From Luteibacter flocculans (lineage in GTDB: Bacteria > Pseudomonadota > Gammaproteobacteria > Xanthomonadales > Rhodanobacteraceae), in the NCBI RefSeq assembly GCF_023612255.1, contig NZ_CP063231.1, forward strand, positions 1,098,001-1,162,000: a stretch of DNA of 64,000 nucleotides, written 5' to 3'. Under the pieces are notes generated by a model that saw only the letters and a program-made list of their open reading frames with translations, had not been told where the DNA came from and did no database searches. The position numbers and the translations under genes were made by a program. Positions 27,884 through 37,338 of this stretch are shown here, one piece after another (the first letter of the stretch is position 1; each line of letters starts with the position of its first letter).

Positions 27884-28399
27884 ATGATTTCCAACGGCGG
27901 CAACGAAGCGGGCGCGCCACGCGTAGGCGTGGTGATGGGCTCGCGCTCGGACTGGGAAACGATGGAACATGCCTCGGCCACGTTGGCCCGGATGGGCATC
28001 GTGCATGAGGTTCGCGTGGTCTCCGCGCACCGCACTCCCGACCTGCTGTTCGACTATGCCGCCACGGCTCGCGATCGCGGTATCCAGGTCATCGTGGCCG
28101 GTGCCGGTGGCGCTGCGCATCTCCCGGGCATGCTCGCGGCGAAGACACCGCTGCCGGTGTTCGGCGTGCCGGTGCAGTCCAAGGCCTTGAATGGCATGGA
28201 TTCCTTACTGTCGATCGCGCAGATGCCGGCCGGCATTCCCGTGGGCACGCTGGCGATCGGCCGTGCAGGGGCGACCAACGCCGCGTTGCTCGCGGCCTCG
28301 GTGCTGGCCCTGCACGACAGCGCGGTCGCCGCGGCGCTCGACGCCTTCCGTGCCGAGCAGACCCGTACGGTGCTCGACAACCCGGACCCGCGCGCATGA
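27884..28399 (+). CDS. purE: N5-carboxyaminoimidazole ribonucleotide mutase
   Basis: 171 residues from the ATG at 27884; a TTG five codons upstream is unlikely. It shows [37 protein letters not shown] and the C-terminal [20 protein letters not shown] core. PurE moves the carboxyl group from N5-CAIR to give CAIR in purine synthesis. A TACAAT hexamer at 27855-27860 may be the -10 element, giving a short leader. It overlaps purK by four bases (ATGA). Confidence 0.97.
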   Translation: MISNGGNEAGAPRVGVVMGSRSDWETMEHASATLARMGIVHEVRVVSAHRTPDLLFDYAATARDRGIQVIVAGAGGAAHLPGMLAAKTPLPVFGVPVQSKALNGMDSLLSIAQMPAGIPVGTLAIGRAGATNAALLAASVLALHDSAVAAALDAFRAEQTRTVLDNPDPRA

Positions 28400-29550
28400 A
28401 CCGGACGCTCCCTACGGTAGGCATCCTCGGCGGCGGGCAGCTTGCGCGGATGCTCGCGCTGGCCGCGGCACCGCTGGGCATCCGTACGCTTGCGCTGGAC
28501 CCGGCCGCGGATGCCTGCGCGGGGCAGGTGGCCGAGTTGATCGCGGCGGGCTGGAACGATGAAGCCGCCTTGGCAGCCCTCGCCAGTCGCGTGGATGCGA
28601 TCACCTTCGATTTCGAGAACGTCCCGGCCACGACGGCGGAGCGCCTTGCGGACCAGGTAGAGGTCCATCCCAATCCTCGCGCGCTGGCCGTGGCTCAGGA
28701 CCGCATGGCCGAGAAGACGCTGTTCCGCGAGACGGGCTTGAACACGCCGGAGTTCGCCGCGGTCGATACGCAGGCCGATCTCGTGGCCGCCGTCGAGCGC
28801 ATCGGTCTTCCCGCCATTCTCAAGACGCGTCGGCTGGGTTACGACGGCAAGGGTCAGTTTCGACTCAAGGTGCCGGCGGATATCGACGCCGCCTGGTCCG
28901 CTCTAGGCGAGGCAGCGGCCGAGCATGGGCTGATCCTCGAGGCTTTCGTTCCGTTCGATCGCGAGCTGTCGGTCGTGGCCGTGCGTGCGCGCGACGGCGA
29001 GTTCCGTACCTGGCCGTTGACCCGCAACTGGCATGTGGACGGCGTGCTCTCGCTGAGCCTCGCGCCTGCGCCCGATACGTCGGACGAGCTGGAACAGGCC
29101 GCGGTCGCGCAGGCCAAGGCGATTGCGGAGCGGCTCGATTATGTCGGCGTGTTCGCGCTCGAGCTGTTCGTCCGAGGCGGAGAGCTGCTCGGTAACGAAA
29201 TGGCGCCGCGCGTGCACAACTCCGGTCACTGGACCATCGAAGGCGCGCACACCAGCCAGTTCGAAAACCACATTCGTGCGGTGCTGGGTCTGCCGCTGGG
29301 CGATACCGGTGTCCGTGGCGCCAGCGCGATGCTCAACTGGATTGGCGACATGCCCGAGGCGACGCCCGTGCTTGCGGTGGCCGACGGCCATTGGCACGAC
29401 TACGGAAAGGATGCGCGCCCGGGTCGCAAGGTGGGCCATGCCACGATCTGCGCCAGCGATGCGGGCAGCCTGCGTGCGAAGCTGGTGGAGGTGGGTGCGG
29501 CGCTGAATCGCGAGGCGCAGGTAGCGCCGGCGATCGAGGTGCTTGGCTAA
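28396..29550 (+). CDS. purK: N5-carboxyaminoimidazole ribonucleotide synthase
   Basis: 384 residues. ATP-grasp protein: N-terminal [20 protein letters not shown], central [15 protein letters not shown], then [14 protein letters not shown] and [20 protein letters not shown]. It uses ATP and bicarbonate to make N5-CAIR from AIR, the substrate of PurE. Its start overlaps the purE stop. A 14-bp inverted-repeat terminator follows. Confidence 0.97.
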   Translation: MNRTLPTVGILGGGQLARMLALAAAPLGIRTLALDPAADACAGQVAELIAAGWNDEAALAALASRVDAITFDFENVPATTAERLADQVEVHPNPRALAVAQDRMAEKTLFRETGLNTPEFAAVDTQADLVAAVERIGLPAILKTRRLGYDGKGQFRLKVPADIDAAWSALGEAAAEHGLILEAFVPFDRELSVVAVRARDGEFRTWPLTRNWHVDGVLSLSLAPAPDTSDELEQAAVAQAKAIAERLDYVGVFALELFVRGGELLGNEMAPRVHNSGHWTIEGAHTSQFENHIRAVLGLPLGDTGVRGASAMLNWIGDMPEATPVLAVADGHWHDYGKDARPGRKVGHATICASDAGSLRAKLVEVGAALNREAQVAPAIEVLG

Positions 29551-29563
29551 TCACGTGCCAGCT

Positions 29564-29597
29564 CGATCAGGCGCCGGGCTCAGCCGGCGCCTGATCG
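29564..29597. terminator. bidirectional hairpin between purK and sodB
   Basis: CGATCAGGCGCCGG (29564-29577) pairs with CCGGCGCCTGATCG (29584-29597) around a six-base loop. It lies between convergent purK and sodB, 13 bases after purK and ten bases before the sodB stop, so it could serve both. No strong T run is present. Confidence 0.65.
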
Positions 29598-29606
29598 AAG
29601 ACGACC

Positions 29607-30188
29607 TCAGGCCATGTTCTTGGCAGCGAAGTCCCAATTCACCACGCTCCAGAAGGCTTCGAGATACTTCGGGCGCGCGTTGCGGTAATCGATGTAATAG
29701 GCGTGTTCCCACACGTCGGCCGTGAACAGCGGCTTGTCGCTGCCGGTGATCGGCGTGGCCGCGTTGGAGGTATTCACGATCGCCAGCGAGCCATCCGGAC
29801 GCTGCACCAGCCAGGTCCAGCCCGAGCCGAAGTTGCCGGCGGCCTGCTTGCTGAACTCTTCCTTGAACTTGTCGACCGAGCCGAAGGCCTTGGTCAGGGC
29901 GTCTGCCAGCTTGGCCGGCGGCTCGGCAGCCTGCGTCGCCGGGCGCATCGAGTGCCAGTAGAACGTGTGGTTCCAGATCTGCGCGGCATTGTTGAAGATG
30001 CCGCCGGACGAGGTCTTGACGATCTCTTCCAGGCTCTTGCCCTCGAACTCCGTGCCCTTGATCAGGTTGTTGAGGTTCGTGACGTAGGTCTGGTGATGCT
30101 TGCCGTAGTGAAACTCGAGGGTCTCGGCGGAGATGGCCGGCTCCAGCGCATTCTTTTCATAGGGGAGCGGGGGAAGTTCGAACGCCAT
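29607..30188 (-). CDS. sodB: iron superoxide dismutase
   Basis: 193 residues, normal length. Metal ligands are seen in [11 protein letters not shown] (His27), NHTFYWHS (His about 74) and [11 protein letters not shown] (Asp about 157 and His about 161). The [11 protein letters not shown] motif and Gln at the active site (NAAQIWN) fit the Fe-type rather than Mn-type enzyme. It detoxifies superoxide in the cytoplasm. It is a single gene, divergent from grxD. Confidence 0.96.
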   Translation of the reverse strand: MAFELPPLPYEKNALEPAISAETLEFHYGKHHQTYVTNLNNLIKGTEFEGKSLEEIVKTSSGGIFNNAAQIWNHTFYWHSMRPATQAAEPPAKLADALTKAFGSVDKFKEEFSKQAAGNFGSGWTWLVQRPDGSLAIVNTSNAATPITGSDKPLFTADVWEHAYYIDYRNARPKYLEAFWSVVNWDFAAKNMA

Positions 30189-30298
30189 TGCGGGACTCCT
30201 TAGCGGTTGGCTGGGGGGAAAGGGTGCGGGCAGGAGGCGCGAGGCCCGGCGCTGCTACACTATGCAATCACTCGCATTCTAATGATGAAACCCGAGCT

Positions 30299-30622
30299 AT
30301 GGACGTCGCAGACGAGATCAAGGCCATCGTTCAGGCCCACCCGATCGTGCTTTTCATGAAAGGCACACCGGAATATCCCACCTGCGGATTCTCCGATCGC
30401 GCGGCGAAGGCCTTGGAGGCGGCGGGTGCCGTGTTCCATTCGGTGAACGTGCTGGCGGATCCTCGGATTCGCGCGGGGCTGCCGCAGCTGTCGAACTGGC
30501 CGACGTTCCCGCAGTTGTTCCTGCTGGGCGAGTTCATCGGCGGATGCGACATCGTTGAGGATCTGCATGCGGCGGGCGAGCTGGAGCGCATGGCGGCCGA
30601 CGTCGCGGGGGCGAATACGTGA
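30299..30622 (+). CDS. grxD: monothiol glutaredoxin (Grx4/GrxD)
   Basis: 107 residues from the ATG at 30299; the frame is open upstream but the family N-terminus is MDVADEIKAIV. The monothiol active site is TCGFS in GTPEYPTCGFS, with TFPQLFLLGEFIGGCDI later. Grx4 coordinates a shared [2Fe-2S] cluster and delivers Fe-S clusters. Its last codon overlaps the downstream SDR start. Confidence 0.95.
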   Translation: MDVADEIKAIVQAHPIVLFMKGTPEYPTCGFSDRAAKALEAAGAVFHSVNVLADPRIRAGLPQLSNWPTFPQLFLLGEFIGGCDIVEDLHAAGELERMAADVAGANT

Positions 30623-31392
30623 GCAGCCTGCCGTCGGCGCACCTGCCGTCCGGCTGGGCGCCGGTCCCGGGCAGTCTCGCGGGGCGCGTGGTCATCGTCA
30701 CCGGTGCCACCGGTGGCTTGGGCGGCGAGACGGCTAAAGCGGCGGTGCTCGCCGGTGCCACGGTCGTCATCACTGGCCGCAAGGTGCGTGCGCTGGAAAA
30801 ACGCTACGACGAACTCGTGGCGCTGGGTGGCAGCGAGCCTGTGATCCACCCGCTCGATCTCGAAAGCGCCACGCCCGCCGACTACGCCGCGCTGGCCGAA
30901 GGCATCGAGAATGAATTCGGTCGGCTGGACGGCATCGTGCATGCGGCCGCCCATTTCAACGAACTCACGCCGATCGCCATGCACAAGCCGGACGACTGGC
31001 TGCGTGCCATGCAAGTCAACGTATCGGCGCCGTTCGCGCTGACCCAGGCGTGCATGCCGCTGCTGACGAAAGCCGACGACAGCGCGGTGATCTTCGTGCT
31101 CGACGACCCGGAGCTGCTTTCTCGCGCGCACTGGGGCGGCTACGGCGTATCCAAAGCGGCCGTGGAACGCATGGCCGCCGTGCTGCATGCGGAGAACGGC
31201 CGCAACGCCATGCGTGTGCATGCCGTGCTGCCGGCGCCGATGCGTACGGCACTGCGTCGTGCCGCCTACTACGGCGAGAACACGCTGGAACGGCCGCTAC
31301 CCACGGCCTCGGCGGATGCCATCGTTTATCTGCTTTCCCGTGCCGGTGCGGAAGCGCGCGGTACCGTGCTCGACCTTCGCCACACCCACTGA
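30619..31392 (+). CDS. short-chain dehydrogenase/reductase (YciK-like)
   Basis: 257 residues; start is GTG at 30619 overlapping the grxD stop as GTGA. SDR features: nucleotide loop TGATGGLGGETA, the strand LDGIVHAAAHFNEL (AAAH replacing NNAG), catalytic Tyr and Lys in YGVSKAAVE. The substrate is unknown. Coupling to grxD suggests a shared transcript, with marC 53 bases downstream. Confidence 0.9.
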   Translation: MSSLPSAHLPSGWAPVPGSLAGRVVIVTGATGGLGGETAKAAVLAGATVVITGRKVRALEKRYDELVALGGSEPVIHPLDLESATPADYAALAEGIENEFGRLDGIVHAAAHFNELTPIAMHKPDDWLRAMQVNVSAPFALTQACMPLLTKADDSAVIFVLDDPELLSRAHWGGYGVSKAAVERMAAVLHAENGRNAMRVHAVLPAPMRTALRRAAYYGENTLERPLPTASADAIVYLLSRAGAEARGTVLDLRHTH

Positions 31393-31445
31393 CCCACGTC
31401 GCCTGCATGATGCGGGCAAACCACGCTTAGAAGGAGCTCTTCTCC

Positions 31446-32054
31446 ATGGAAACGCAGATGACGACGTTATCCGCGGGCATCCTGCTGTTCCTGATCATGG
31501 ACCCGCTGGGCAACATTCCGTTGTTCCTCGCCCTGTTGAAGGACGTGCCGCCGCAGCGCCGCCGCAAGGTCATGATTCGCGAGCTGCTGATCGCGCTGGC
31601 GGTGCTGGTCGCGTTCCTGCTCGGCGGGCAGTACATCCTGAAGGTGCTGCAGCTGCGCCAGGAGTCGGTGAGCATTGCCGGCGGTATCGTCCTGTTCCTG
31701 ATCGGCATTCGCATGGTCTTCCCTCCGGTGGAGGGCGGCGTCTTCGGCAAGCCCGGTGAGGGCGAGCCGTTCATCGTGCCGATGGCGATTCCCGGCGTTG
31801 CCGGCCCCTCGGCCATGGCGGCCCTGCTGCTGCTCACCAATTCGCAGCCCGGCCGCACGGCGGAGTGGGGTATCGCGCTGTTCCTGGCCTGGCTTGCCAC
31901 GGCGATCATCCTGCTCAGCTCCACCTTCCTCTTCCGTTGGCTGGGCGAGAGCGTGCTCACGGCCATGGAGCGCCTGATGGGTATGCTCCTGATTGCCCTT
32001 TCGGTGCAGATGTTCCTGAGCGGCCTGTCCGCTTACCTGCATATCGCCACCTAG
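31446..32054 (+). CDS. MarC-family integral membrane protein
   Basis: 202 residues with six hydrophobic helices. Family blocks: FLIMDPLGNIPLFLALLKD, GGIVLFLIGIRMVFPP and VPMAIPGVAGPSAMAALLLL. AAGGAG nine bases upstream gives the start. MarC proteins lack a secure transport substrate; the old link to multiple antibiotic resistance was withdrawn. Likely the last gene after grxD and the SDR. Confidence 0.9.
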   Translation: METQMTTLSAGILLFLIMDPLGNIPLFLALLKDVPPQRRRKVMIRELLIALAVLVAFLLGGQYILKVLQLRQESVSIAGGIVLFLIGIRMVFPPVEGGVFGKPGEGEPFIVPMAIPGVAGPSAMAALLLLTNSQPGRTAEWGIALFLAWLATAIILLSSTFLFRWLGESVLTAMERLMGMLLIALSVQMFLSGLSAYLHIAT

Positions 32055-32185
32055 CGTATGCCTAGGCTTGTTGCCGCAAGAACATACGCGACGGTAGGGT
32101 TACTGTCATAATTGCCCGCGAGCATGGTCAGGGGATGGGAATGTCCTATTCCCCGGGCATGGGGCAAGCCCCAAGGGGCAACGAG

Positions 32186-32266
32186 ATGTTCGAAGGCGAT
32201 ATGAGAAAACACGACTCCGCACCGGCCCGGCAAGGTAGCCACCGTTCGACGTCAAAGGGAGCCTAA
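32186..32266 (+). CDS. possible 26-codon upstream reading frame
   Basis: ATG at 32186 has AAGGGG nine bases before it and runs 26 codons to TAA at 32264-32266, three bases before the next gene's ATG; the peptide begins MFEGDMRKHD. The downstream gene's own GGGAG lies inside this frame, so translation could influence it. Conservation has not been tested; low support. Confidence 0.25.
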   Translation: MFEGDMRKHDSAPARQGSHRSTSKGA

Positions 32267-32269
32267 GTC

Positions 32270-33976
32270 ATGTTGAGCATCGATCGCGCGCTGCTGGACC
32301 GGATGCCCTGGCTTGCGCAGCATCCGCGCCTGCGCAAACCCCTCGTCGGCATGCTGGAAAGCCTGGCCCACGAAGACCGGTTCAATCGCACACTCGCGTT
32401 TGCGGGCCCGGCGCAGGGCTTCGAGTTCTGCGAAAAGACGCTTGACTATCTCGGCGTGAGTTGCCGCGTCACCGAACGCGAACGCGAGAACATTCCGGTG
32501 GAGGGACCGCTCATCGTCGTGGCCAATCATCCGTTGGGCATGGTCGACGCCATCGCGCTCATCCAGTTGATCGGCTCGGTACGCCGTGACGTTCGCATCC
32601 TCGGTAACGACGTGCTCGCGGCCGTACCCCAGTTGGGCTCGCTGCTGCTGCCCGTGGACGTGTTCGGCAAGGGTGCCACCTCGAAGATGCGCGCGGTGTT
32701 CCGCGCCGTCGAGGCCGGCGAAGTGCTGATCATGTTCCCCGCGGGCGAAGTGTCGCGCGTGCGCCCGGGTGGCGTGCGTGACGGCAAGTGGTCCGACGGT
32801 TTCGCGCGCATCGCCATGCGTGCCGGTGTGCCGGTGCTTCCCGTGCATATCGCCGCGCGCAATTCGGTCGCCTTCTATGGCCTTTCCATGCTCGCCAAGC
32901 CGCTCAGCACCGCCATGCTGCCGCGCGAAGCGACCTCGGGCCGGCAGCGCGTGGGCTTCCGCATTGGCAAGCTGGTCGATGCGGATGAGCTGAAACAGAC
33001 CAGCGGCGGCTCGTCGGAGCAGGCCGCGAAGCTGATGCGTCGGCATGTCTATCGACTTGCACGCCAGCGCGGTCTCGTGTTCGGCGGCCAGACGCCGCTG
33101 GCTCATCCGGAGCCGGTGGAGCGCGTTGTCGCGGAACTCGACAAGGCCGAACTGCTCGCCGAACTCGCCGATGGCAAGAAGATCCTGCTGATGCAGGGCT
33201 CGTCCGACAGCTATGCCATGCGCGAGATCGGGCGTCTGCGCGAACTCACGTTCCGCCGCGTGGGCGAGGGCACCGGCAAGCGCCGCGATCTCGACGCCTA
33301 CGATGCGCTCTACGAACACCTTGTGCTGTGGGACGCGAAAGCTTTGCGCATCGTCGGTGCGTATCGCTTTGGCCATGGCGGTCGCTTGATCGCCGAGCAC
33401 GGCATGAGCGCCCTGTACACATCCAGCCTGTTCGATTACTCGCCTGCACTGGAATCGCGCCTCGCTCAGGGTCTTGAACTCGGGCGTAGCTTCATCGCGC
33501 CTGCGTACTGGCGCTCGCGTGCGCTCGACCAGCTCTGGCAGGGCATCGGCCTGTACCTCCAGCGTCACCGCGAACTGCGTTATTTGTTCGGTCCTGTGAG
33601 CATGTCGGTCAGCATGCCGCGTGAAGCACGCGAGTGGATCGCGGCGGCTCACCAGCACTTCTTCGGTGTACAGGGTCTCGCCGCCGCGCGGCAGCCCTTC
33701 GTCATTCCGGAGGCCACCATCGATTCGGTGCGCCGCGAACTCGAAGGGCTCGATCCCGCAACCGGGCTGGGCAAGCTGAAGCATCGTCTCGATGCGCTCG
33801 GCGTCACGCTGCCGGTGCTCTATCGCCAGTACGTCGATCTCGTGGAACCGGAAGGTGTGCAGTTCCTTGCCTTCGGCGAAGACCCCGATTTCTCCGGCTG
33901 CGTGGACGGCCTGGTGATGCTCGACCTGGCCTCGCTCAAGCCGGCCAAGCGTTCGCGCTACCTCGGCAAGGTGTGA
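32270..33976 (+). CDS. olsF: two-domain acyltransferase, probable ornithine lipid synthase OlsF
   Basis: 568 residues. The N-terminal half is a PlsC-like O-acyltransferase: VANHPLGMVDAIAL (the H-x4-D box at about residue 85), then MFPAGEVSRVRPGG and VPVLPVHI. The C-terminal half (about 300-520) resembles the OlsB/GNAT N-acyltransferase, with FRRVGEGTGKRRDLDAYDAL and ELGRSFIAPAYW. This O-acyl plus N-acyl fusion is the arrangement described for OlsF, which makes ornithine lipid from ornithine and two acyl-ACPs at the membrane. A general hemolysin-like acyltransferase is the alternative. GGGAG lies nine bases before the ATG. Confidence 0.7.
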   Translation: MLSIDRALLDRMPWLAQHPRLRKPLVGMLESLAHEDRFNRTLAFAGPAQGFEFCEKTLDYLGVSCRVTERERENIPVEGPLIVVANHPLGMVDAIALIQLIGSVRRDVRILGNDVLAAVPQLGSLLLPVDVFGKGATSKMRAVFRAVEAGEVLIMFPAGEVSRVRPGGVRDGKWSDGFARIAMRAGVPVLPVHIAARNSVAFYGLSMLAKPLSTAMLPREATSGRQRVGFRIGKLVDADELKQTSGGSSEQAAKLMRRHVYRLARQRGLVFGGQTPLAHPEPVERVVAELDKAELLAELADGKKILLMQGSSDSYAMREIGRLRELTFRRVGEGTGKRRDLDAYDALYEHLVLWDAKALRIVGAYRFGHGGRLIAEHGMSALYTSSLFDYSPALESRLAQGLELGRSFIAPAYWRSRALDQLWQGIGLYLQRHRELRYLFGPVSMSVSMPREAREWIAAAHQHFFGVQGLAAARQPFVIPEATIDSVRRELEGLDPATGLGKLKHRLDALGVTLPVLYRQYVDLVEPEGVQFLAFGEDPDFSGCVDGLVMLDLASLKPAKRSRYLGKV

Positions 33977-33987
33977 CCACTTTCGGG

Positions 33988-34011
33988 CCGGCCGGAATAT
34001 CTTCCGGCCGG
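33988..34011 (+). terminator. terminator-like hairpin after olsF
   Basis: CCGGCCGGAA pairs perfectly with TTCCGGCCGG across TATC, 11 bases after the stop. No T run follows, so it may stabilise the 3' end or give Rho-assisted termination. Confidence 0.55.
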
Positions 34012-34364
34012 TATCCCGGTGAGGCTGGAAAAATACCTATTTCCTGCTGATAAAAAATCGTCAGATAATCGCTAAACTGTCATTCGGCAGTGCTACGGTA
34101 CTGCCTCGTTAGGTCACAACATCCCTCGTGGCATTGGCTTGAGGGGTTCAGTGGGTCACTCGGTGTTTTTTCGTCCCGGCAAAGATGCTGGGCGATTCGC
34201 TGTGTCTGGAGAAAACGTTTTTTCTTGCGTAGACGTAATAAATATCGATGCAGAGATAATCGCCAATTAATTACGAAAACCATTATTTCAAACGACGGAT
34301 CGAATGATTTCACGTGGTCAGGAGAGACCGCCATTAACTAGACAAATTTTCAGGAAACCTGTCG
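34012..34364 (+). other. AT-rich leader region of TonB-dependent receptor
   Basis: About 350 bases with no supportable gene and clearly lower GC than the flanks. GATAAT at 34064-34069 is a good -10 hexamer, but the -35 (TTCCTG at 34041) is poor. If used, the mRNA leader would be nearly 290 bases, long for a receptor gene. AGGAAA nine bases before the ATG at 34365 is the ribosome site. Confidence 0.4.
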
Positions 34365-36815
34365 ATGAACCGCAATTCCCTTTCGGCCGCGATCGCCGTG
34401 ACCCTTTTCGTGGCCGCAGGCGCCGCACTGGCCCAGGACGCCAGTCCCCAGACCAACGCCACGCAGCCGCAGCGTTCCAACGTGGCGAGCAGCTCGAACA
34501 CGACGAATGACAACGCCACGCGCCGCGCCACGCAGCAGATGAGCGCAGTGCAGGTGAAGGCCAACTCGCTGGCGTTGGGCGGTGGCCTGATGTCCATCCA
34601 GGACGCGCCGAAAGCGGTTTCGACCGTGTCCCGCGAGGCCATCGTCAAGGCGGCGCCGGGTGCCACCTTCGTGCAGGCGATCAATTCGATTCCGGGCGTG
34701 GTGTCGTCTACCGACGACTACACCGGCCTCAATGACGGCAACGCCAGTGTCCGTGGCTTTCCGCTCGACGAAATCGGCGTCACGGTCAACGGTGCGCCGA
34801 TCAACGACAGCGGCAACTACAAGATCTACTCGTCCGAGTACGGCGACACCGAGAACATGGGCGACATCACCGTCCAGCAGGGCTATCCGGACAATGACTC
34901 ACCGATCGCAGGCGCGGCGGGTGGTTCCATCGCCTGGGTGACCGTCGATCCGTCGCACCAGGCCGGCCTGGACTTCAGCCAGACCCTTGGCGACAACAGC
35001 TACCACCGCACGTTCATGCGCCTCAATACGGGCGACCTGGGTCCTGTGCGTTCGTGGCTGTCGTACTCCAATAACGAAACGAACCTGTGGCGCGGCCGCG
35101 GCAAGTCGAAGGTGACCAAGGTCGACGGCAAGTCGGTCTGGCAGATCGACGACAAGAACTCGATCTCGTTCTCGTTGCAGTACAACCGCGAGGTCAAGAC
35201 CAACTACGAGTCACTGACCAAGGCTCAGGCCGCCGCGGACTACAAGCAGAGCTACCTCGGCACCTACACCCGTGGCAGCACCAGCAGCAACTACTACGCG
35301 CTGCATCAGAATCCGTTCCGCAACTACCTCGCCAGCCTCGATGGTGAGTTCACCCTCACCGACAGCATGCGCCTGTCCGTGGTGCCGTACTTCCAGTATG
35401 GCTACGGCGGTGGCGGCAGCGGCAGCACGGTCACCGAGAACCCGCTGGCCAACGACAACTACTTCAAGTCGGTGAACGTCGACCTCGATGGTGACGGCAA
35501 GATCAGCGGCACGAAGCTGGTCAACTCGCTGAGCTATTCGTACACCTACCGTCCCGGCGTGATCGCCAAGCTCAATCAGGATCTGAGCGACAACAACAGC
35601 CTGGAATACGGCGTGTGGTACGAGCGGCCGCGTCAGCAGCAGGGTCAGGTACTCGTGCCCGTGGATCCTGCCACCGGCGTGCCCGTCGACACCTGGGGCA
35701 AGGACGTGCTGATCCGCTACCCGGATGGCAAGGTGCAGAAGGTGTACGACCAGTACACCACCACCACGAACGAGAAGGCCTTCATCACCGACAACTGGAC
35801 GCCGAACGACCAGTGGACGTTCTCCGGCAGCCTCGCCTACGTATGGACCAAGCGTGACGGCTATATCGCTGAGTATCCGAATTCCATCGGCTCGATCAGC
35901 GCAGCAGGGAAGGTGACCACGACGAATGCGCAGTTCGACGCGTCGCCGACGGCGACCTTCCACAAGTTCACGCCCACGGCGGGCGCGAAATATCAGCTCA
36001 ATGACGAGAACCAGTTCTATTTCGGTATCGGCAAGACGTTCCGTGCACCGATCAACGGCGCACTGCTGAGCAACGCCCTTTACGGTTACGGCTCGTCGGC
36101 CGCTGCCGCGCTGCCGAACAAGCCGGAGACCTCGACCACCGCCGATCTGGGCTGGCGTTTCTATGGCGAACGCATCTCGGCGAACATCGATGCCTATGCG
36201 TCGAATCTCAACAACAAGCAGGTTTCGGGCTTCGACCAGACGACCGGGCTGACGGTCTATACACAGTTGCAGAAGGTGCACATGCGCGGCCTCAACGCCG
36301 AGAGCAGCTTCAAGCTGGATGACCAGTGGACGGTGTATGCAAACTATTCGTACACGCGTGCCCTGATGCAGGACGACCTCAACTCGCTGGGCGACGGCAT
36401 CTACAACACGAAGGGCAAGACCCTGCTCAACGTGCCGAAGAACTCGGGTTACGTCGCAGTCGACTACCACAACGGGCCGTTCTGGGCTTCGCTGAGTGCC
36501 AAATACCAGGGCGCGATCTGGGGCGACTGGTCGAATACCGAACGCGTGGGCGGGTACGCAACGATCGACCTGGGCACCGGCTGGAATTTCGACGACTTCT
36601 CGCCGTGGTTCCGCAAGCCGTACATCAAGGTCAACGTGTTCAACCTGGCCGACCGCAAGGCGCTTACCTATGCGAGCAACGTCTCCGCATTCCTGGCCAG
36701 CAACCCGGGCAAGATCAAGGATGCGAACGGAACGACGCTCTACGCCACGGCGCCGTACTACTCGATCCTGCAGGAACGCACCTTCATGGTGACCTTCGGC
36801 GCCTCGTTCTTCTGA
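34365..36815 (+). CDS. TonB-dependent outer-membrane receptor
   Basis: 816 residues. Signal peptide to about residue 23 (VAAGAALAQ). A low-complexity Asn/Thr/Ser-rich stretch precedes the plug domain (about residues 75-210: ISMQ-like MSIQDAPKAVSTVSRE, GVTVNGAPINDSGNY). The rest is a beta-barrel ending in FMVTFGASFF, with the terminal aromatic expected for outer-membrane insertion. Plug motifs are of the siderophore/unknown-substrate type; no partner transport gene is adjacent, so the substrate cannot be assigned. Confidence 0.92.
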   Translation: MNRNSLSAAIAVTLFVAAGAALAQDASPQTNATQPQRSNVASSSNTTNDNATRRATQQMSAVQVKANSLALGGGLMSIQDAPKAVSTVSREAIVKAAPGATFVQAINSIPGVVSSTDDYTGLNDGNASVRGFPLDEIGVTVNGAPINDSGNYKIYSSEYGDTENMGDITVQQGYPDNDSPIAGAAGGSIAWVTVDPSHQAGLDFSQTLGDNSYHRTFMRLNTGDLGPVRSWLSYSNNETNLWRGRGKSKVTKVDGKSVWQIDDKNSISFSLQYNREVKTNYESLTKAQAAADYKQSYLGTYTRGSTSSNYYALHQNPFRNYLASLDGEFTLTDSMRLSVVPYFQYGYGGGGSGSTVTENPLANDNYFKSVNVDLDGDGKISGTKLVNSLSYSYTYRPGVIAKLNQDLSDNNSLEYGVWYERPRQQQGQVLVPVDPATGVPVDTWGKDVLIRYPDGKVQKVYDQYTTTTNEKAFITDNWTPNDQWTFSGSLAYVWTKRDGYIAEYPNSIGSISAAGKVTTTNAQFDASPTATFHKFTPTAGAKYQLNDENQFYFGIGKTFRAPINGALLSNALYGYGSSAAAALPNKPETSTTADLGWRFYGERISANIDAYASNLNNKQVSGFDQTTGLTVYTQLQKVHMRGLNAESSFKLDDQWTVYANYSYTRALMQDDLNSLGDGIYNTKGKTLLNVPKNSGYVAVDYHNGPFWASLSAKYQGAIWGDWSNTERVGGYATIDLGTGWNFDDFSPWFRKPYIKVNVFNLADRKALTYASNVSAFLASNPGKIKDANGTTLYATAPYYSILQERTFMVTFGASFF

Positions 36816-36838
36816 CGAAAACGTAGCGCGCAGGACCT

Positions 36839-36879
36839 AAGGCCTGAGTCCGGCATGGCGCCGGACTCAGGCCTTTTTG
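36839..36879 (+). terminator. intrinsic terminator of TonB receptor gene
   Basis: GGCCTGAGTCCGGC (36841-36854) pairs perfectly with GCCGGACTCAGGCC (36860-36873) over ATGGC, with TTTTT following. Strong rho-independent terminator 24 bases after the stop. Confidence 0.92.
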
Positions 36880-36888
36880 TTTGCGCTT

Positions 36889-36972
36889 GGTGGGAGCCGG
36901 CCTGCCGGCGATGGGTGCTCGCGCCGCACCTGCCCTCTGGCGCGGGATCGCCGCCAGGACGCGGCTCCCACC
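36889..36972. repeat. REP pair D
   Basis: Direct unit GGTGGGAGCCGGCCTGCCGG (36889-36912) and inverted GATCGCCGCCAGGACGCGGC (36946-36972) separated by about 33 bases, just behind the receptor terminator. Confidence 0.82.
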
Positions 36973-37249
36973 CGAGTGCCCATGCGAGGTTTCACTCCCT
37001 CGCGGGCTCCCACATTGGCTCCCGCAGTTAAAAAGGGCGCGCCACAAATGTCTGCGAGTGAGCCGCGAAACCTCGTGGCATGGCGGGGGACCTTGCGACA
37101 GGCCTCAACGTGAAGTCCTGCGATGGTGCGCCGGTGGCTTCTCCGTCTCCGACAGCACTTCCTCTTGGTAAAAATAAATATCTTTAAATAACAATAAGAT
37201 GAGCCGAAAACCAGTCCGCGTAGGAAAAAGTGGTATTTATGAATCCGGC

Positions 37250-37278
37250 GTGAAAACGTTACAAATCTGTCATACAAT
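37250..37278 (+). promoter_or_regulatory. sigma-70-type promoter of the Oar-like receptor
   Basis: GTGAAA (37250-37255), 17 bases, TACAAT (37273-37278). Transcription would begin near 37285, leaving a leader of about 170 bases that contains the CRP/Clp palindrome. Confidence 0.55.
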
Positions 37279-37322
37279 GCCGTTAAAGTTGGCTTAACAA
37301 CTGTCGCCACCGGGTCCATGGA

Positions 37323-37338
37323 TGTGACCGGGATCACA
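37323..37338. promoter_or_regulatory. perfect CRP/Clp palindrome TGTGA-N6-TCACA
   Basis: TGTGACCGGGATCACA matches both half-sites of the CRP consensus exactly with the right spacer. Clp, the xanthomonad CRP homologue, uses the same consensus. It lies about 45 bases downstream of the predicted transcription start, a position that suits repression, unless a second promoter downstream is used. Confidence 0.6.
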
